The notes under the pieces: generated by a model
The model's input: only the letters and a program-made list of their open reading frames with translations
Database searches by the model: none
Told to the model about the DNA's origin: nothing
Shown here: positions 17,190 to 25,667 of the stretch, piece after piece
How positions within the stretch are numbered: position 1 is the first letter of the stretch
How the letters are laid out: each line of letters begins with the position of its first letter
Assembly: GCF_927798115.1 (NCBI RefSeq)
Contig: NZ_CAKMMG010000002.1
Coordinates: 124,001 to 188,000 of the forward strand
Direction: 5' to 3'
DNA: 64,000 bases
Origin: Paenibacillus auburnensis
Lineage (GTDB): Bacteria > Bacillota > Bacilli > Paenibacillales > Paenibacillaceae
Made by a program: the position numbers and the translations under genes

Positions 17190-18554
17190 ATGTCTAAGTA
17201 CAAGATCCCGGTCCAAACGGTCCACTCGGGCATCCTGCAGGAAAACGCTGTAATGCTTGGCGACAAATCCATGAAAAGGCTCAAAATACCGGCACACGGA
17301 ACCATTCAGCTTACCTTCGGCTCATTCAGGCAGGAGGTCACTGTCATCCCGGTCCCCAAAGCCGATAGCCTGCGCGTAAACGAAGGGTTAGCCCGGCGGC
17401 TTGGCTGGAGAGGGCGGCCTGTGCTGAATGCCTCCTACAGTTCCGGCAGCCGCACCCTGCGGCTCGGTCCGCTGATTGGAGTGCTGGTAAGCCGGGACCA
17501 TCCAGACCAGCCGGACAGAGTGTTCGGACAGATCACGATGTTCTGCCGTGAGCTTACCAATGCCTGCCATGCGCAGGGTGCCTATGTATATTTCTTTACC
17601 CCGGAAGCGCTGGAGACACGCAGCTCTTCCATTCAGGGCTGGGTATACGATGAGGGCTGGCGGAAGCTGAGTCTTCCTGTCGCCGATGTGATCAACAATC
17701 GGCTTACCACGCGAAAGGTGGAGAACAAACCTAGCGTACAGCATTTTTTGGCGGATGTAAAATCCCGCTACGGAACGCATTTCTTCAATGAAAAGTTCCT
17801 AGACAAGACAGAGGTATTTGAAGCACTGGCACAAGATGCCGCCCTGCAGCGTTATTTGCCGGAATCCCATGCCTTTAACGGCTTTGCTGTCTTAAAGAGA
17901 ATGTGTAACAGCTACTCCAGCGTATTTCTGAAACCTGTGCGCGGCAGTCTCGGAAAAGGCATTCTGCGTATTTCCAAAGAAGAAGGAGGCTACCGGCTGC
18001 TGTCGACCACACCTCTTGGCACCCGTAAACAAAGCTATCCCAGTCTGGCGAAGCTGTTTCAGTCGATTTCCCCTAAGATGAAAACCACCCGGTACCAGAT
18101 TCAGCAGGGCCTTCCCCTGATGGAGCTTGGAAAGCGGCCGGTAGATTTCCGGGCACTGGTGCAAAAGAACGGCACCGGCAAATGGGGGGTCACCTCCATT
18201 GTCGCCCGTACCGCCGGCAGCAATCATTTTGTTTCGAATCTGGCGCGGGGCGGCACGCTCAGTACTGTCCGTGAGGCGGTCGGCAAAAGCAATCTGCCGG
18301 CAGGAATGAAGGAAAGCTCACAGGTGCAGCTGCCGCGGGCGGCACTGGCGATTGCCAGAGGTGTCGAAACTTACATCCCCGCACACTTCGGGGAGCTGGG
18401 GATTGATCTCGCACTGGATCAGTCGGGCCGCATTTGGCTGCTGGAGGTTAACTCCAAGCCGTCCAAAAACGATAATACACCGCTTAATGACCAGAAGATC
18501 AGACCGTCCGTGAAACAAATGATTCTATATTGCCGTTATCTGGCCGGGTTATAA
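17190..18554 (+). CDS. YheD-type ATP-grasp protein 1 (endospore coat-associated family)
   Basis: 454 residues, close to B. subtilis YheD (453). An N-terminal beta-rich domain (about 1-95, VHSGILQENAVMLGDKSM) precedes the motif RLGPLIGVLVSRDH. The ATP-grasp part shows VINNRL, FFNEKFLDKTEVFEAL, FLKPVRGSLGKGILRIS (glycine loop), DFRALVQKNGTGKWGV, SNLARGGTLS and the metal-binding GIDLALDQSGRIWLLEVNSKP. YheC/YheD were found with the spore coat; their reaction is unknown, but ATP-grasp enzymes usually join a carboxylate to an amine or thiol. ATG with AAGGAG. First of six co-directional genes to 23884, the next starting 10 bp downstream. Confidence 0.88.
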   Translation: MSKYKIPVQTVHSGILQENAVMLGDKSMKRLKIPAHGTIQLTFGSFRQEVTVIPVPKADSLRVNEGLARRLGWRGRPVLNASYSSGSRTLRLGPLIGVLVSRDHPDQPDRVFGQITMFCRELTNACHAQGAYVYFFTPEALETRSSSIQGWVYDEGWRKLSLPVADVINNRLTTRKVENKPSVQHFLADVKSRYGTHFFNEKFLDKTEVFEALAQDAALQRYLPESHAFNGFAVLKRMCNSYSSVFLKPVRGSLGKGILRISKEEGGYRLLSTTPLGTRKQSYPSLAKLFQSISPKMKTTRYQIQQGLPLMELGKRPVDFRALVQKNGTGKWGVTSIVARTAGSNHFVSNLARGGTLSTVREAVGKSNLPAGMKESSQVQLPRAALAIARGVETYIPAHFGELGIDLALDQSGRIWLLEVNSKPSKNDNTPLNDQKIRPSVKQMILYCRYLAGL

Positions 18555-18564
18555 GGAGGACATC

Positions 18565-19716
18565 ATGACAGACACAGCTTCGGGGTTCCTTGGCATTATG
18601 ACAGGCCGCCGCCAGGGCTATCCTCCCATCGCAGAACCGGAGTTCTGCAGTCAGTTATGCGCCGCAGCCCCGCTGTATGATCTGAAAGTGCTTGTCTTCC
18701 ACCCGGAAGGTGTCTCCATCGACGGCCAAACGATAAACGGCTATGTCTGGAAGGAGGGCCGGTGGCAGCAGTCGCTGGCATCTGCACCCGATATCCTGTA
18801 TAACCGTTGTCTATATTCCAGCCTGCAGCAAAAAAAGGCGGCTTCCGCTGCCATGGCTGCACTCCACCGCACACTCCCCTGGTCCCGCCCGCTGCCTGAT
18901 AAGTGGGGAGTCTACGGGATTCTGCACCGCAGCCGCAAAGCTGCAGCACTGCTGCCTGAGACCAGGCTTTATACCGGTATAGATGCTCTCAGTACTATGC
19001 TTGCAGAAAGAGAATACGGCGTATTTCTAAAGCCTATGGCAGGGTCGCACGGCAAACGCACGCTGCATGCTCTGCTCCTCAGCAGCAAAGCAGGCGGCGG
19101 AATCAGCATCCGCGGCCGCGGCGAAGCAAATGAATCCTTCCGGCATGATTTCAGAACGCCAGATGAAGGACTGGATTGGGTTCACAGCTTCATCGGCAAG
19201 CGCCGCTATATTATACAGCCTTACCTGGACTTGACCAGCAGTGATGGCCAGCCCTTTGATGTACGTGTTCTGATGCAGAAGAACGGACGGGGTGCCTGGA
19301 CATTAACCGGCATGGCCGTGCGGCTCGGCCGGCAAGGGACACTTACTTCTAACCTTCACGGCGGTGGGACAGCGGTTCCTCCACTGCCCTTTCTGCTTGC
19401 AGAGTACGGAAAGAGCGGAGCAGAGCTGCTCGAAGAGCTTGCCGCTGCAGCTGCTCTTCTGCCTCCCCTGCTGGAGGAATCCTGCGGCAGACTCGGGGAA
19501 CTGGGCCTAGACTTCGGCATTGATGCCGGAGGCAGAATCTATCTGCTGGAAGCTAATTCCAAACCAGGGCGCACGGTGTTCCGGCTGACGGGTGACCGCC
19601 GGGCTGCTAGACTCGCAACCGAGAACCCGCTGCGCTATGCGCGTCATCTGCTGCTCCATTCAGCGGCAAGCCGCATGCTTGCTACTCGGACAGCTCCGTT
19701 ACAGATAGGAGAATGA
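18565..19716 (+). CDS. YheC-type ATP-grasp protein 2
   Basis: 383 residues, the short form without the N-terminal beta domain; it begins directly with GFLGIMTGRRQGYPP. ATP-grasp signatures: DILYNRCLYS, FLKPMAGSHGKRTLHAL, QPYLDL, DVRVLMQKNGRGAWTLTGMA, SNLHGGGTAV and LGLDFGIDAGGRIYLLEANSKPGR. The glycine loop reads GSHGKR instead of the GKG seen in copy 1, and an insertion follows (SSKAGGGISIRGRGE), so nucleotide binding may differ. ATG with GGAGGA. It overlaps the frame leading into the next gene by a few bases. Confidence 0.85.
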   Translation: MTDTASGFLGIMTGRRQGYPPIAEPEFCSQLCAAAPLYDLKVLVFHPEGVSIDGQTINGYVWKEGRWQQSLASAPDILYNRCLYSSLQQKKAASAAMAALHRTLPWSRPLPDKWGVYGILHRSRKAAALLPETRLYTGIDALSTMLAEREYGVFLKPMAGSHGKRTLHALLLSSKAGGGISIRGRGEANESFRHDFRTPDEGLDWVHSFIGKRRYIIQPYLDLTSSDGQPFDVRVLMQKNGRGAWTLTGMAVRLGRQGTLTSNLHGGGTAVPPLPFLLAEYGKSGAELLEELAAAAALLPPLLEESCGRLGELGLDFGIDAGGRIYLLEANSKPGRTVFRLTGDRRAARLATENPLRYARHLLLHSAASRMLATRTAPLQIGE

Positions 19717-19745
19717 TATCAATGGTTCCTAAGGAGGATTCATCA

Positions 19746-21119
19746 ATGGGTCTCACTTTTTGCAATGTGCATTTCACCAAGCAGCCCCAACGAGTTGTCT
19801 ATGTCTCGGGTGAATTGATGAAAAGCCTAAAATTATCCGGCAAGAAAAATATCCGGTTGCGTCTCGGCAAGGATGCCATCCCGGCCATGATTAAGCCCAT
19901 CAAACGGGCAGGGAAGCATCTGTTCCTGGCCTCCGGTGTGAAGAGCGCGATCAAGGTGCCCAAAACGGGCGGGGTCTATCTGCGTAACCTGCAGAATGAT
20001 GAGGTGCAGCTGGGTCCTCTGGTCGGCATCTTGTCTGACGGGCCAACCACATCGGCGAATCCCTTCGGTTCGCGTACTGGCTTCATCAAACAGCTGCTGC
20101 GGGAAGGCAGCAATAAATGCTATATATTTGCGTTCACACCGCGCGACATCGACTGGGGGCAGGAACAGGTTAACGGCTTTTTCCTGACGGCCAGCGGCAA
20201 GTTCGAACGTAAAATGGTCCCGCTGCCGGATGTTGTGTATAACCGTCTGCCGAGTCGCCGGGCCGAAACCTCACCTTATATCAACCAGCTCCGCGAACGG
20301 TTCGGACGGAAGAGAATTCCTTATTTTAACTGGAGCTTTTTCAATAAATCGGATATTTACCGGCTGCTGGAGAACGACGGCGCAGCCAACCGCTATGTCC
20401 CTGAAACTGTGAGTAACCCCAGCTCAGAGAAAATGCGCGATATGCTTGACCGCCATCATTTCGTCTATTACAAACCATCCGCCGGCAGTCTCGGGCACGG
20501 AATATACCGGCTTACTTACCTGCCGAAGAAGGGGTATTTCGCCCGTTACCGTAAGAACGGTAAAAATGTGCTGCTGCGCTTTACCAGCTTTGACAGCCTG
20601 ATGCGCATGCTCCGCGCCCGGCATGGCCAAAACCTGCAAAACTATATCGTCCAACAGGGTATCCGCCTGATCGAGATTGACGCCTGCCCGATTGATTTCC
20701 GCTTTCATATGCATAAGAACGGCAGCAACCAGTGGGTCGTTGTCGGCATCGGAGCCAAAAAAGCTGGCCGGGGCAGTGTCACCACCCATCTTAAGAACGG
20801 TGGAGCTCTGCTTACTCCCCAGCAGGCGCTGGGCCGCGTATTCGGCGCAAGAGCCGATGAAGTGCTGCAGCGAGCCAAAGCAACTGCCGTCAAGCTGGCA
20901 GAGTCACTAGAAATTCAGCACCGGCATCTGCTCGGTGAAATCGGTTTTGACCTTGGCATTGACCAGGACGAAGATATCTGGATGTTCGAGGCTAACGCCA
21001 AACCGGGACGTTCCATCTTCCGCCATCCTTCCCTGCGCGCTGAGGGCAAAGCTTCCATCGAGCATATTCTGGAGCACTGCCTGTATCTCAGCAAATTCCG
21101 CAGGAGGGATGAACTGTGA
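19746..21119 (+). CDS. YheD-type ATP-grasp protein 3
   Basis: 457 residues, long form with the N-terminal beta domain (VHFTKQPQRVVYVSGELMK onward). Then QLGPLVGILSDGP, DVVYNRLPSRRAE, FFNKSDIYRLL, YYKPSAGSLGHGIYRLTY, QQGIRLIEIDACPIDFRFH, HMHKNGSNQWVVVGIGA, THLKNGGALL and IGFDLGIDQDEDIWMFEANAKPGR. QKNG of the other copies is replaced by HKNG. Start: ATG at 19746, 8 bp after AAGGAGG; in-frame starts from 19713 lie upstream of this site. The next gene starts inside its stop codon. Confidence 0.88.
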   Translation: MGLTFCNVHFTKQPQRVVYVSGELMKSLKLSGKKNIRLRLGKDAIPAMIKPIKRAGKHLFLASGVKSAIKVPKTGGVYLRNLQNDEVQLGPLVGILSDGPTTSANPFGSRTGFIKQLLREGSNKCYIFAFTPRDIDWGQEQVNGFFLTASGKFERKMVPLPDVVYNRLPSRRAETSPYINQLRERFGRKRIPYFNWSFFNKSDIYRLLENDGAANRYVPETVSNPSSEKMRDMLDRHHFVYYKPSAGSLGHGIYRLTYLPKKGYFARYRKNGKNVLLRFTSFDSLMRMLRARHGQNLQNYIVQQGIRLIEIDACPIDFRFHMHKNGSNQWVVVGIGAKKAGRGSVTTHLKNGGALLTPQQALGRVFGARADEVLQRAKATAVKLAESLEIQHRHLLGEIGFDLGIDQDEDIWMFEANAKPGRSIFRHPSLRAEGKASIEHILEHCLYLSKFRRRDEL

Positions 21120-22228
21120 ATACCCGCTCTCCTGATCCCGGCAAACCGGTAATTGCCATATTGACAACCAGTGACAGGCTGAAGCAGTTTCGCGGTAACC
21201 GCAGTAACTTCCGCGATATCATCCGTACCGGCAAAGAAATGGGCTATCTCGTCTATGTCGTCACCGTCCGCGACCTCAAGTTTGAGGAGCGGATGGTGAA
21301 CGGCTTCGTCCCTTCCGCCAGCGGGAAAATATGGTACAGCGTCCCGATGCCTCTGCCGCAGGTAATCTACAACCGGATTCCGAACCGTGAGGAGGAAGAG
21401 AAAGCTCCGGTCGCCCGTAAAATTGCCGAATGCCTGGAGCATGAAGAAATCCAGATGTATAATCCGAACTTTTTCAATAAATGGAGTCTGTTCGAATGGC
21501 TGAAGGAATCCAAGGTGACCGCAAGGCATGTGCCCAAAACAAGACGGCTGCGCAGTGCGAATACGCTGGGTGCCATGCTGAAAAACCATGACAGCCTCTA
21601 CCTCAAGCCGGAGAACGGCAAGGCGGGCAAAGGAATTATGCGGTTAAAGTACCGTGCAGACATCAGCTTGCCTTACAGGCTGCAGATCCAGAGTGGCAAA
21701 AAGAACGTAACCTACAAGGCTGCTTCCATGGACCGCCTGTGGGCGCGGATCAGCAGAGAGAAAGGCATCTCGCAATATATCGTGCAGCAGGCGATCGGGC
21801 TGGCCACCCACGGCGGACGCCCCTTTGATCTGCGGGTGCTGCTGCAGAAGAACGGAAGAGGTGCCTGGTCCGTAACCGGCATCGGTGCAAGGCTGGCTGG
21901 TGCACGCAGCATTACAACGCATGTGCCGCGCGGCGGCAGTATTGAGGAGCCCGCAAGCATGCTGGAGGGAACCTTCGGCCCGGAGCGGGCAGCGTCCATT
22001 CTGAAGAATGTTCCTACCACTGCCCTCCTGATTGCCCGCCAGATCGAGCGGGCTTCGGGAGCTATGCTTGGCGAGATGTCGATGGATCTCGGCGTTGATG
22101 AGGAAGGCGGCCTCTGGTTCTTCGAAGCCAACTCCCGGCCGATGAAATTCGATGAGCCGGCCATCCGCAAGCTGTCGCTTGAACGGATCTTCCAATACAG
22201 CCAGCATCTGGCCCGGCAGAGCAAATAG
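21116..22228 (+). CDS. YheC-type ATP-grasp protein 4
   Basis: 370 residues, short form, near B. subtilis YheC in size (363). GTG start that overlaps the preceding stop as GTGA, with AGGAGGG upstream, so it is translationally coupled. Motifs: PVIAILTTSDR, QVIYNRIPNREEE, FFNKWSLFEWL, YLKPENGKAGKGIMRLKY, QQAIGLATHGGRPFDLRVLL, QKNGRGAWSVTGIGARLAG, THVPRGGSIE and MSMDLGVDEEGGLWFFEANSRP. The last metal-binding Lys of NxKP is Arg here. Confidence 0.87.
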   Translation: MNTRSPDPGKPVIAILTTSDRLKQFRGNRSNFRDIIRTGKEMGYLVYVVTVRDLKFEERMVNGFVPSASGKIWYSVPMPLPQVIYNRIPNREEEEKAPVARKIAECLEHEEIQMYNPNFFNKWSLFEWLKESKVTARHVPKTRRLRSANTLGAMLKNHDSLYLKPENGKAGKGIMRLKYRADISLPYRLQIQSGKKNVTYKAASMDRLWARISREKGISQYIVQQAIGLATHGGRPFDLRVLLQKNGRGAWSVTGIGARLAGARSITTHVPRGGSIEEPASMLEGTFGPERAASILKNVPTTALLIARQIERASGAMLGEMSMDLGVDEEGGLWFFEANSRPMKFDEPAIRKLSLERIFQYSQHLARQSK

Positions 22229-22253
22229 AATCCTTCATAAGGAAGTGACACCC

Positions 22254-22772
22254 ATGCAGATCTCCTCTATCTATGATACCAGTCCGGGGCAATGGAATTC
22301 GAAGCTCGCCGGGCTGCTGGAATTCCTGCGGGAATACGGGGAACAGCGGCTCACGCTTCGCGGCTGCCGCCAGCTCTGCAGACTGACACCGGACCAGCTG
22401 GCTGAACCTGGTGTCTCGCTGCTGGTTGCCACCGTCCGCGGCCAAAGCGGCCGCCAGCTGGCAGGCGTCAGCTTTGTGTCCGGCTACGGCAAGGAGGCCT
22501 GCCTGGTTGCCGTTCATCCCTTATACCGTAACCGCCATACCGGAACGGCGCTGCTGTCTGCGCAACTGCAGCGCCTGGGCCGCCTGGAATGCCAGGTGGC
22601 CTGTGACAATCCGGCAAGCCTGAAGATGTGCTTCAACAGCGGGCTTGCCGCGGTAGGCCTGACCAGTGGCCCTACCGGCAAGCCCACGCTGCTACTGCGG
22701 TCGCTGAAAGACAGCAGCAGCGCGGCAACTCTCCCACAAGAAGGTGAACTCCTGTGCCAGAACCCGTCTTAG
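22254..22772 (+). CDS. GNAT-like N-acetyltransferase inside the YheC/YheD cluster
   Basis: 172 residues. The centre fits the acetyl-CoA fold: a strand (VSFVSGYGKEACLVAVHP), then PLYRNRHTGTALLSAQLQRL, which corresponds to the pyrophosphate-binding R-x-x-G-x-A loop, followed by ACDNPASLKMCFNSGLAAVG as in acetyltransferase motif B. Its 3' end overlaps the following ATP-grasp gene by 19 bp. Acceptor unknown; its place among putative amide ligases suggests it acts on the same substrate or product. ATG with AAGGAAG upstream. Confidence 0.72.
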   Translation: MQISSIYDTSPGQWNSKLAGLLEFLREYGEQRLTLRGCRQLCRLTPDQLAEPGVSLLVATVRGQSGRQLAGVSFVSGYGKEACLVAVHPLYRNRHTGTALLSAQLQRLGRLECQVACDNPASLKMCFNSGLAAVGLTSGPTGKPTLLLRSLKDSSSAATLPQEGELLCQNPS

Positions 22773-23884
22773 GCATCCTCACCCTGTATCTGAACGAAGC
22801 CAAACAGCTTGAAGAGAGAAGTGTATACCGGAGGATGATTATTGAAGGCAAAAAAATTGGCCTGGATGTGTATGTTTTTACCCCTGCCGATGTCAATGCC
22901 GGCAAAGAGCTGATTCATGCCATGGTCTACGATCCGGCAAGCGGTAAATGGACGCGCAAATGGCGCTCCTTCCCCCATATGATCTATGACCGCTGCCGCA
23001 TTCAGCGCAGCTCCCGCTTCGAGCAGCTCCTGCGCTTCCGTTCCCGCTATAATCACCTGACCTTTCTGAACCGTCCGCTGCGCAACAAATGGACGATCCA
23101 CCAGACCTTTTCGCAGAAGAGCCGCTTCCGCCAGCATATGCCCGAGACGCTGCTCTACCAATCCTCGGCTGATCTGCAGCGGATGCTCAAAATCAGCCCG
23201 GTGGTCTATGTGAAGCCCATTAATGGTACGGGCGGACGCGGCATTTTGCGGATCGAACGGCTCAAAGAGGGGAAAAGCCTGTACGACATTCAAGGCCGCC
23301 GCCAGAACCGGCAGATTATTTCCCCGCGCAAGGTTACACTCCCGCGGCTGGAATCCATCGTCCGCCAGTGGTGCCTTAGCGGACGTTTCCTCGTCCAGCA
23401 GGGCATCCCGCTGCGCCTGCCCGGCGGACGTTTCCATGACTACCGCATGCTCGTGCAAAAGAACGGCCAGGGCGAATGGGAGCTGACTGGCATGGCCGGC
23501 CGGGTCGGCGCTGCCCGCAGTGTCACCTCGAACCTCCACGGCGGCGGCCACGCGGTCCGTGCGGAGGTCCTGCTGAAGGAATGGCTCGGCAGCGAAGAGA
23601 AAGCTTCCAAAGCGATGAAATCGGCCGAAAAGCTCGGCCTCGAAGCCGCTGCGTTTCTGGAGGAAAGCTTCGGGGCCCTCTGTGAGCTGGCGCTCGATCT
23701 CGCCATTGACCGCCAGGGCCGGATCTTTGTGCTGGAGGTCAACCCCAAGCCGGCCCGCGAGGTATTCGCCCGCACAGGCGACAGCGGCACTTACCGCAAA
23801 GCGCTGGTGCGGCCGCTGGAATATGCGATGTGGGTGTATAAGAACAAGAACACACCGAGCTCGGTCAAGACGGTTGAAGATTAG
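22754..23884 (+). CDS. YheC-type ATP-grasp protein 5
   Basis: 376 residues, short form. GTG start at 22754 with AAGGTG upstream, inside the end of the GNAT gene. Motifs: PVLGILTLYLNEAK, HMIYDRCRIQRSS, FLNRPLRNKWTIHQTF, YVKPINGTGGRGILRIERL, QQGIPLRLPGGRFHDYRMLV, QKNGQGEWELTGMAGRVGA, SNLHGGGHAV and LALDLAIDRQGRIFVLEVNPKPAR. All catalytic-type elements of ATP-grasp look intact. A hairpin follows the stop and closes the cluster. Confidence 0.87.
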   Translation: MPEPVLGILTLYLNEAKQLEERSVYRRMIIEGKKIGLDVYVFTPADVNAGKELIHAMVYDPASGKWTRKWRSFPHMIYDRCRIQRSSRFEQLLRFRSRYNHLTFLNRPLRNKWTIHQTFSQKSRFRQHMPETLLYQSSADLQRMLKISPVVYVKPINGTGGRGILRIERLKEGKSLYDIQGRRQNRQIISPRKVTLPRLESIVRQWCLSGRFLVQQGIPLRLPGGRFHDYRMLVQKNGQGEWELTGMAGRVGAARSVTSNLHGGGHAVRAEVLLKEWLGSEEKASKAMKSAEKLGLEAAAFLEESFGALCELALDLAIDRQGRIFVLEVNPKPAREVFARTGDSGTYRKALVRPLEYAMWVYKNKNTPSSVKTVED

Positions 23885-23896
23885 ATCGTATTCCTA

Positions 23897-23943
23897 AACA
23901 CAACAACAGCCCCTCCGCTAGTAATTGGAAGGGCTGTTGTGTC
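23897..23943 (+). terminator. Hairpin at the end of the YheC/YheD cluster
   Basis: ACACAACAACAGCCC pairs with GGGCTGTTGTGT. A strong stem but no T-run follows, so termination efficiency is uncertain. Confidence 0.5.
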
Positions 23944-24038
23944 TGCTTGATAGCTCAAGAATTAGGTATGGTGGTATAAATTTGATCATTTTGAACAAAT
24001 TATCCACATCATTTACCTTTGAATGGAGTGATTAGCAG

Positions 24039-25655
24039 ATGCTTGGCCAGTGGTTTAAAAAGGTTTTTTCACAGCAAAAACAGCAGAGTCAGGACATCGA
24101 AAAATCCAAGAAAGAGCAGAATGCTCAGTCTATAAATCCCTCTTTACCCCATACCCTTCTCTTACTTAAGGATCAATTCGGCCAAAGTCCTGACTTTACC
24201 GTCCGTACCCTATCCGGGCAACCGGCGGACCCATCCGGGCTGGCGGTCTGTTACTTCGAAGGATTAATTGATCAGAAATTATTGACAAGCTTATTCGAAG
24301 GTTTAATCCATGGGGGATCTGACAACACTCAAAGCAAAACTAACCCTAATCAGATCGCTTCCCGTTTACTCGAAAGCCTGCCTTCCGGGCACATTCAAAT
24401 CATCCGTACGGAAGATCAGCTCCTTACCGAAATTCTTTCCGGTAGCGCAGTAATTATTATGAATAACTGTCCATTTTCGCTAGCCGTTATGATCTCTGGA
24501 GGGGCCAGACGCAGCGTGGAAGAACCTTCATCCCAAACCGTCGTCAGGGGTCCAAAAGAAGGATTCACCGAAGATGTCACAACGAACATAGCATTAGTCC
24601 GGAGAAAAATCAGATCCCCTAAGCTTAAATTTGAAACTCACAATATCGGCCAATTAACCCATACCACTGTAGTTATAGCCTATATTCAGGATGTTGCTAA
24701 CCCAGATGTTGTACAGGAATTAACTCAAAGGCTGCAGTCCATTGATACCGACAGCATACTTGAAAGCGGCTATATCGAAGAGTTCATACAAGACTCCCCC
24801 TTGTCTCCCTTCCCCATGATGATTGACACAGAACGGCCTGACACCGTCGCCGGGGGGCTCTTGGACGGGCAAGTAGCAGTACTTGTGGATGGTACACCTT
24901 TTGCTCTGATCGCACCAGTCACTTTTTTTAATTTCTTCCAGACACCCGAGGATTACTATCAGCGGTACGATATTTCAACCTTTCTGCGTTGTCTGCGGTT
25001 AGTGGCGTTCCTTGTATCTTTGCTCCTCCCCTCGTTATACATTGCCCTGACTACATTCCAGCAAGAGATGATTCCTACTACACTGCTGATCTCACTTACA
25101 GCACAAAGGGAAGGAACTCCTTTTCCCGCATTGGTAGAAACACTCCTCATGGAAATCACATTTGAAGTGATCCGTGAGGCCGGAATAAGAATGCCCCGGG
25201 TTATTGGCCCGGCGATATCCATTGTGGGTGCCCTGGTAATTGGTCAAGCAGCAGTCGAGGCTGGACTAGTCTCCGGTGCGATTGTTATCGTGGTCTCTTT
25301 TACGGCTATCTCAAATTTTGTAATTCCATATTTCAGCATGTCCTCTGCTATCCGGCTTCTCCGCTTTGCCTTAATGTTTCTGGCGGGTTTTCTTGGAATA
25401 TTCGGTATTTTGGCCGGTCTGATCCCTCTTTTAGCTCATCTGCTCTCACTGAAATCCTTTGGCGTCGATTATTTAATGCCTTACGGTCCTTTTTTCAAAT
25501 CAAATATGAAGGATTTAGTCATTCGGGCTCCTTGGTGGGCAATGAAAACCAGACCTAATGTGAAATCCGGCGGAAACAGAATTAGACAAGCCCCTCACCA
25601 ATATCCAAAGGGGACCAGCAATCGACTGGACAATATGAAAGAGCCAGAACAATAA
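24039..25655 (+). CDS. Spore germination protein, GerA subunit family
   Basis: 538 residues. A-subunit of a germinant receptor in the spore inner membrane. A hydrophilic N-terminal domain (to about residue 280, with ESLPSGHIQIIRT and SGSAVIIMNNC) is followed by a membrane region of about five helices (FLRCLRLVAFLVSLLLPSLY, PRVIGPAISIVGALVIGQAA, FALMFLAGFLGIFGILAG). PRVIGPAISIVGALVIGQAAV is a hallmark of the family. The C-terminal tail is basic and hydrophilic. ATG with TGGAGTGA. First gene of a gerA-gerC-gerB operon. This block looks more AT-rich than the flanking genes. Confidence 0.92.
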   Translation: MLGQWFKKVFSQQKQQSQDIEKSKKEQNAQSINPSLPHTLLLLKDQFGQSPDFTVRTLSGQPADPSGLAVCYFEGLIDQKLLTSLFEGLIHGGSDNTQSKTNPNQIASRLLESLPSGHIQIIRTEDQLLTEILSGSAVIIMNNCPFSLAVMISGGARRSVEEPSSQTVVRGPKEGFTEDVTTNIALVRRKIRSPKLKFETHNIGQLTHTTVVIAYIQDVANPDVVQELTQRLQSIDTDSILESGYIEEFIQDSPLSPFPMMIDTERPDTVAGGLLDGQVAVLVDGTPFALIAPVTFFNFFQTPEDYYQRYDISTFLRCLRLVAFLVSLLLPSLYIALTTFQQEMIPTTLLISLTAQREGTPFPALVETLLMEITFEVIREAGIRMPRVIGPAISIVGALVIGQAAVEAGLVSGAIVIVVSFTAISNFVIPYFSMSSAIRLLRFALMFLAGFLGIFGILAGLIPLLAHLLSLKSFGVDYLMPYGPFFKSNMKDLVIRAPWWAMKTRPNVKSGGNRIRQAPHQYPKGTSNRLDNMKEPEQ

Positions 25656-25667
25656 GAGGTGATCCAA

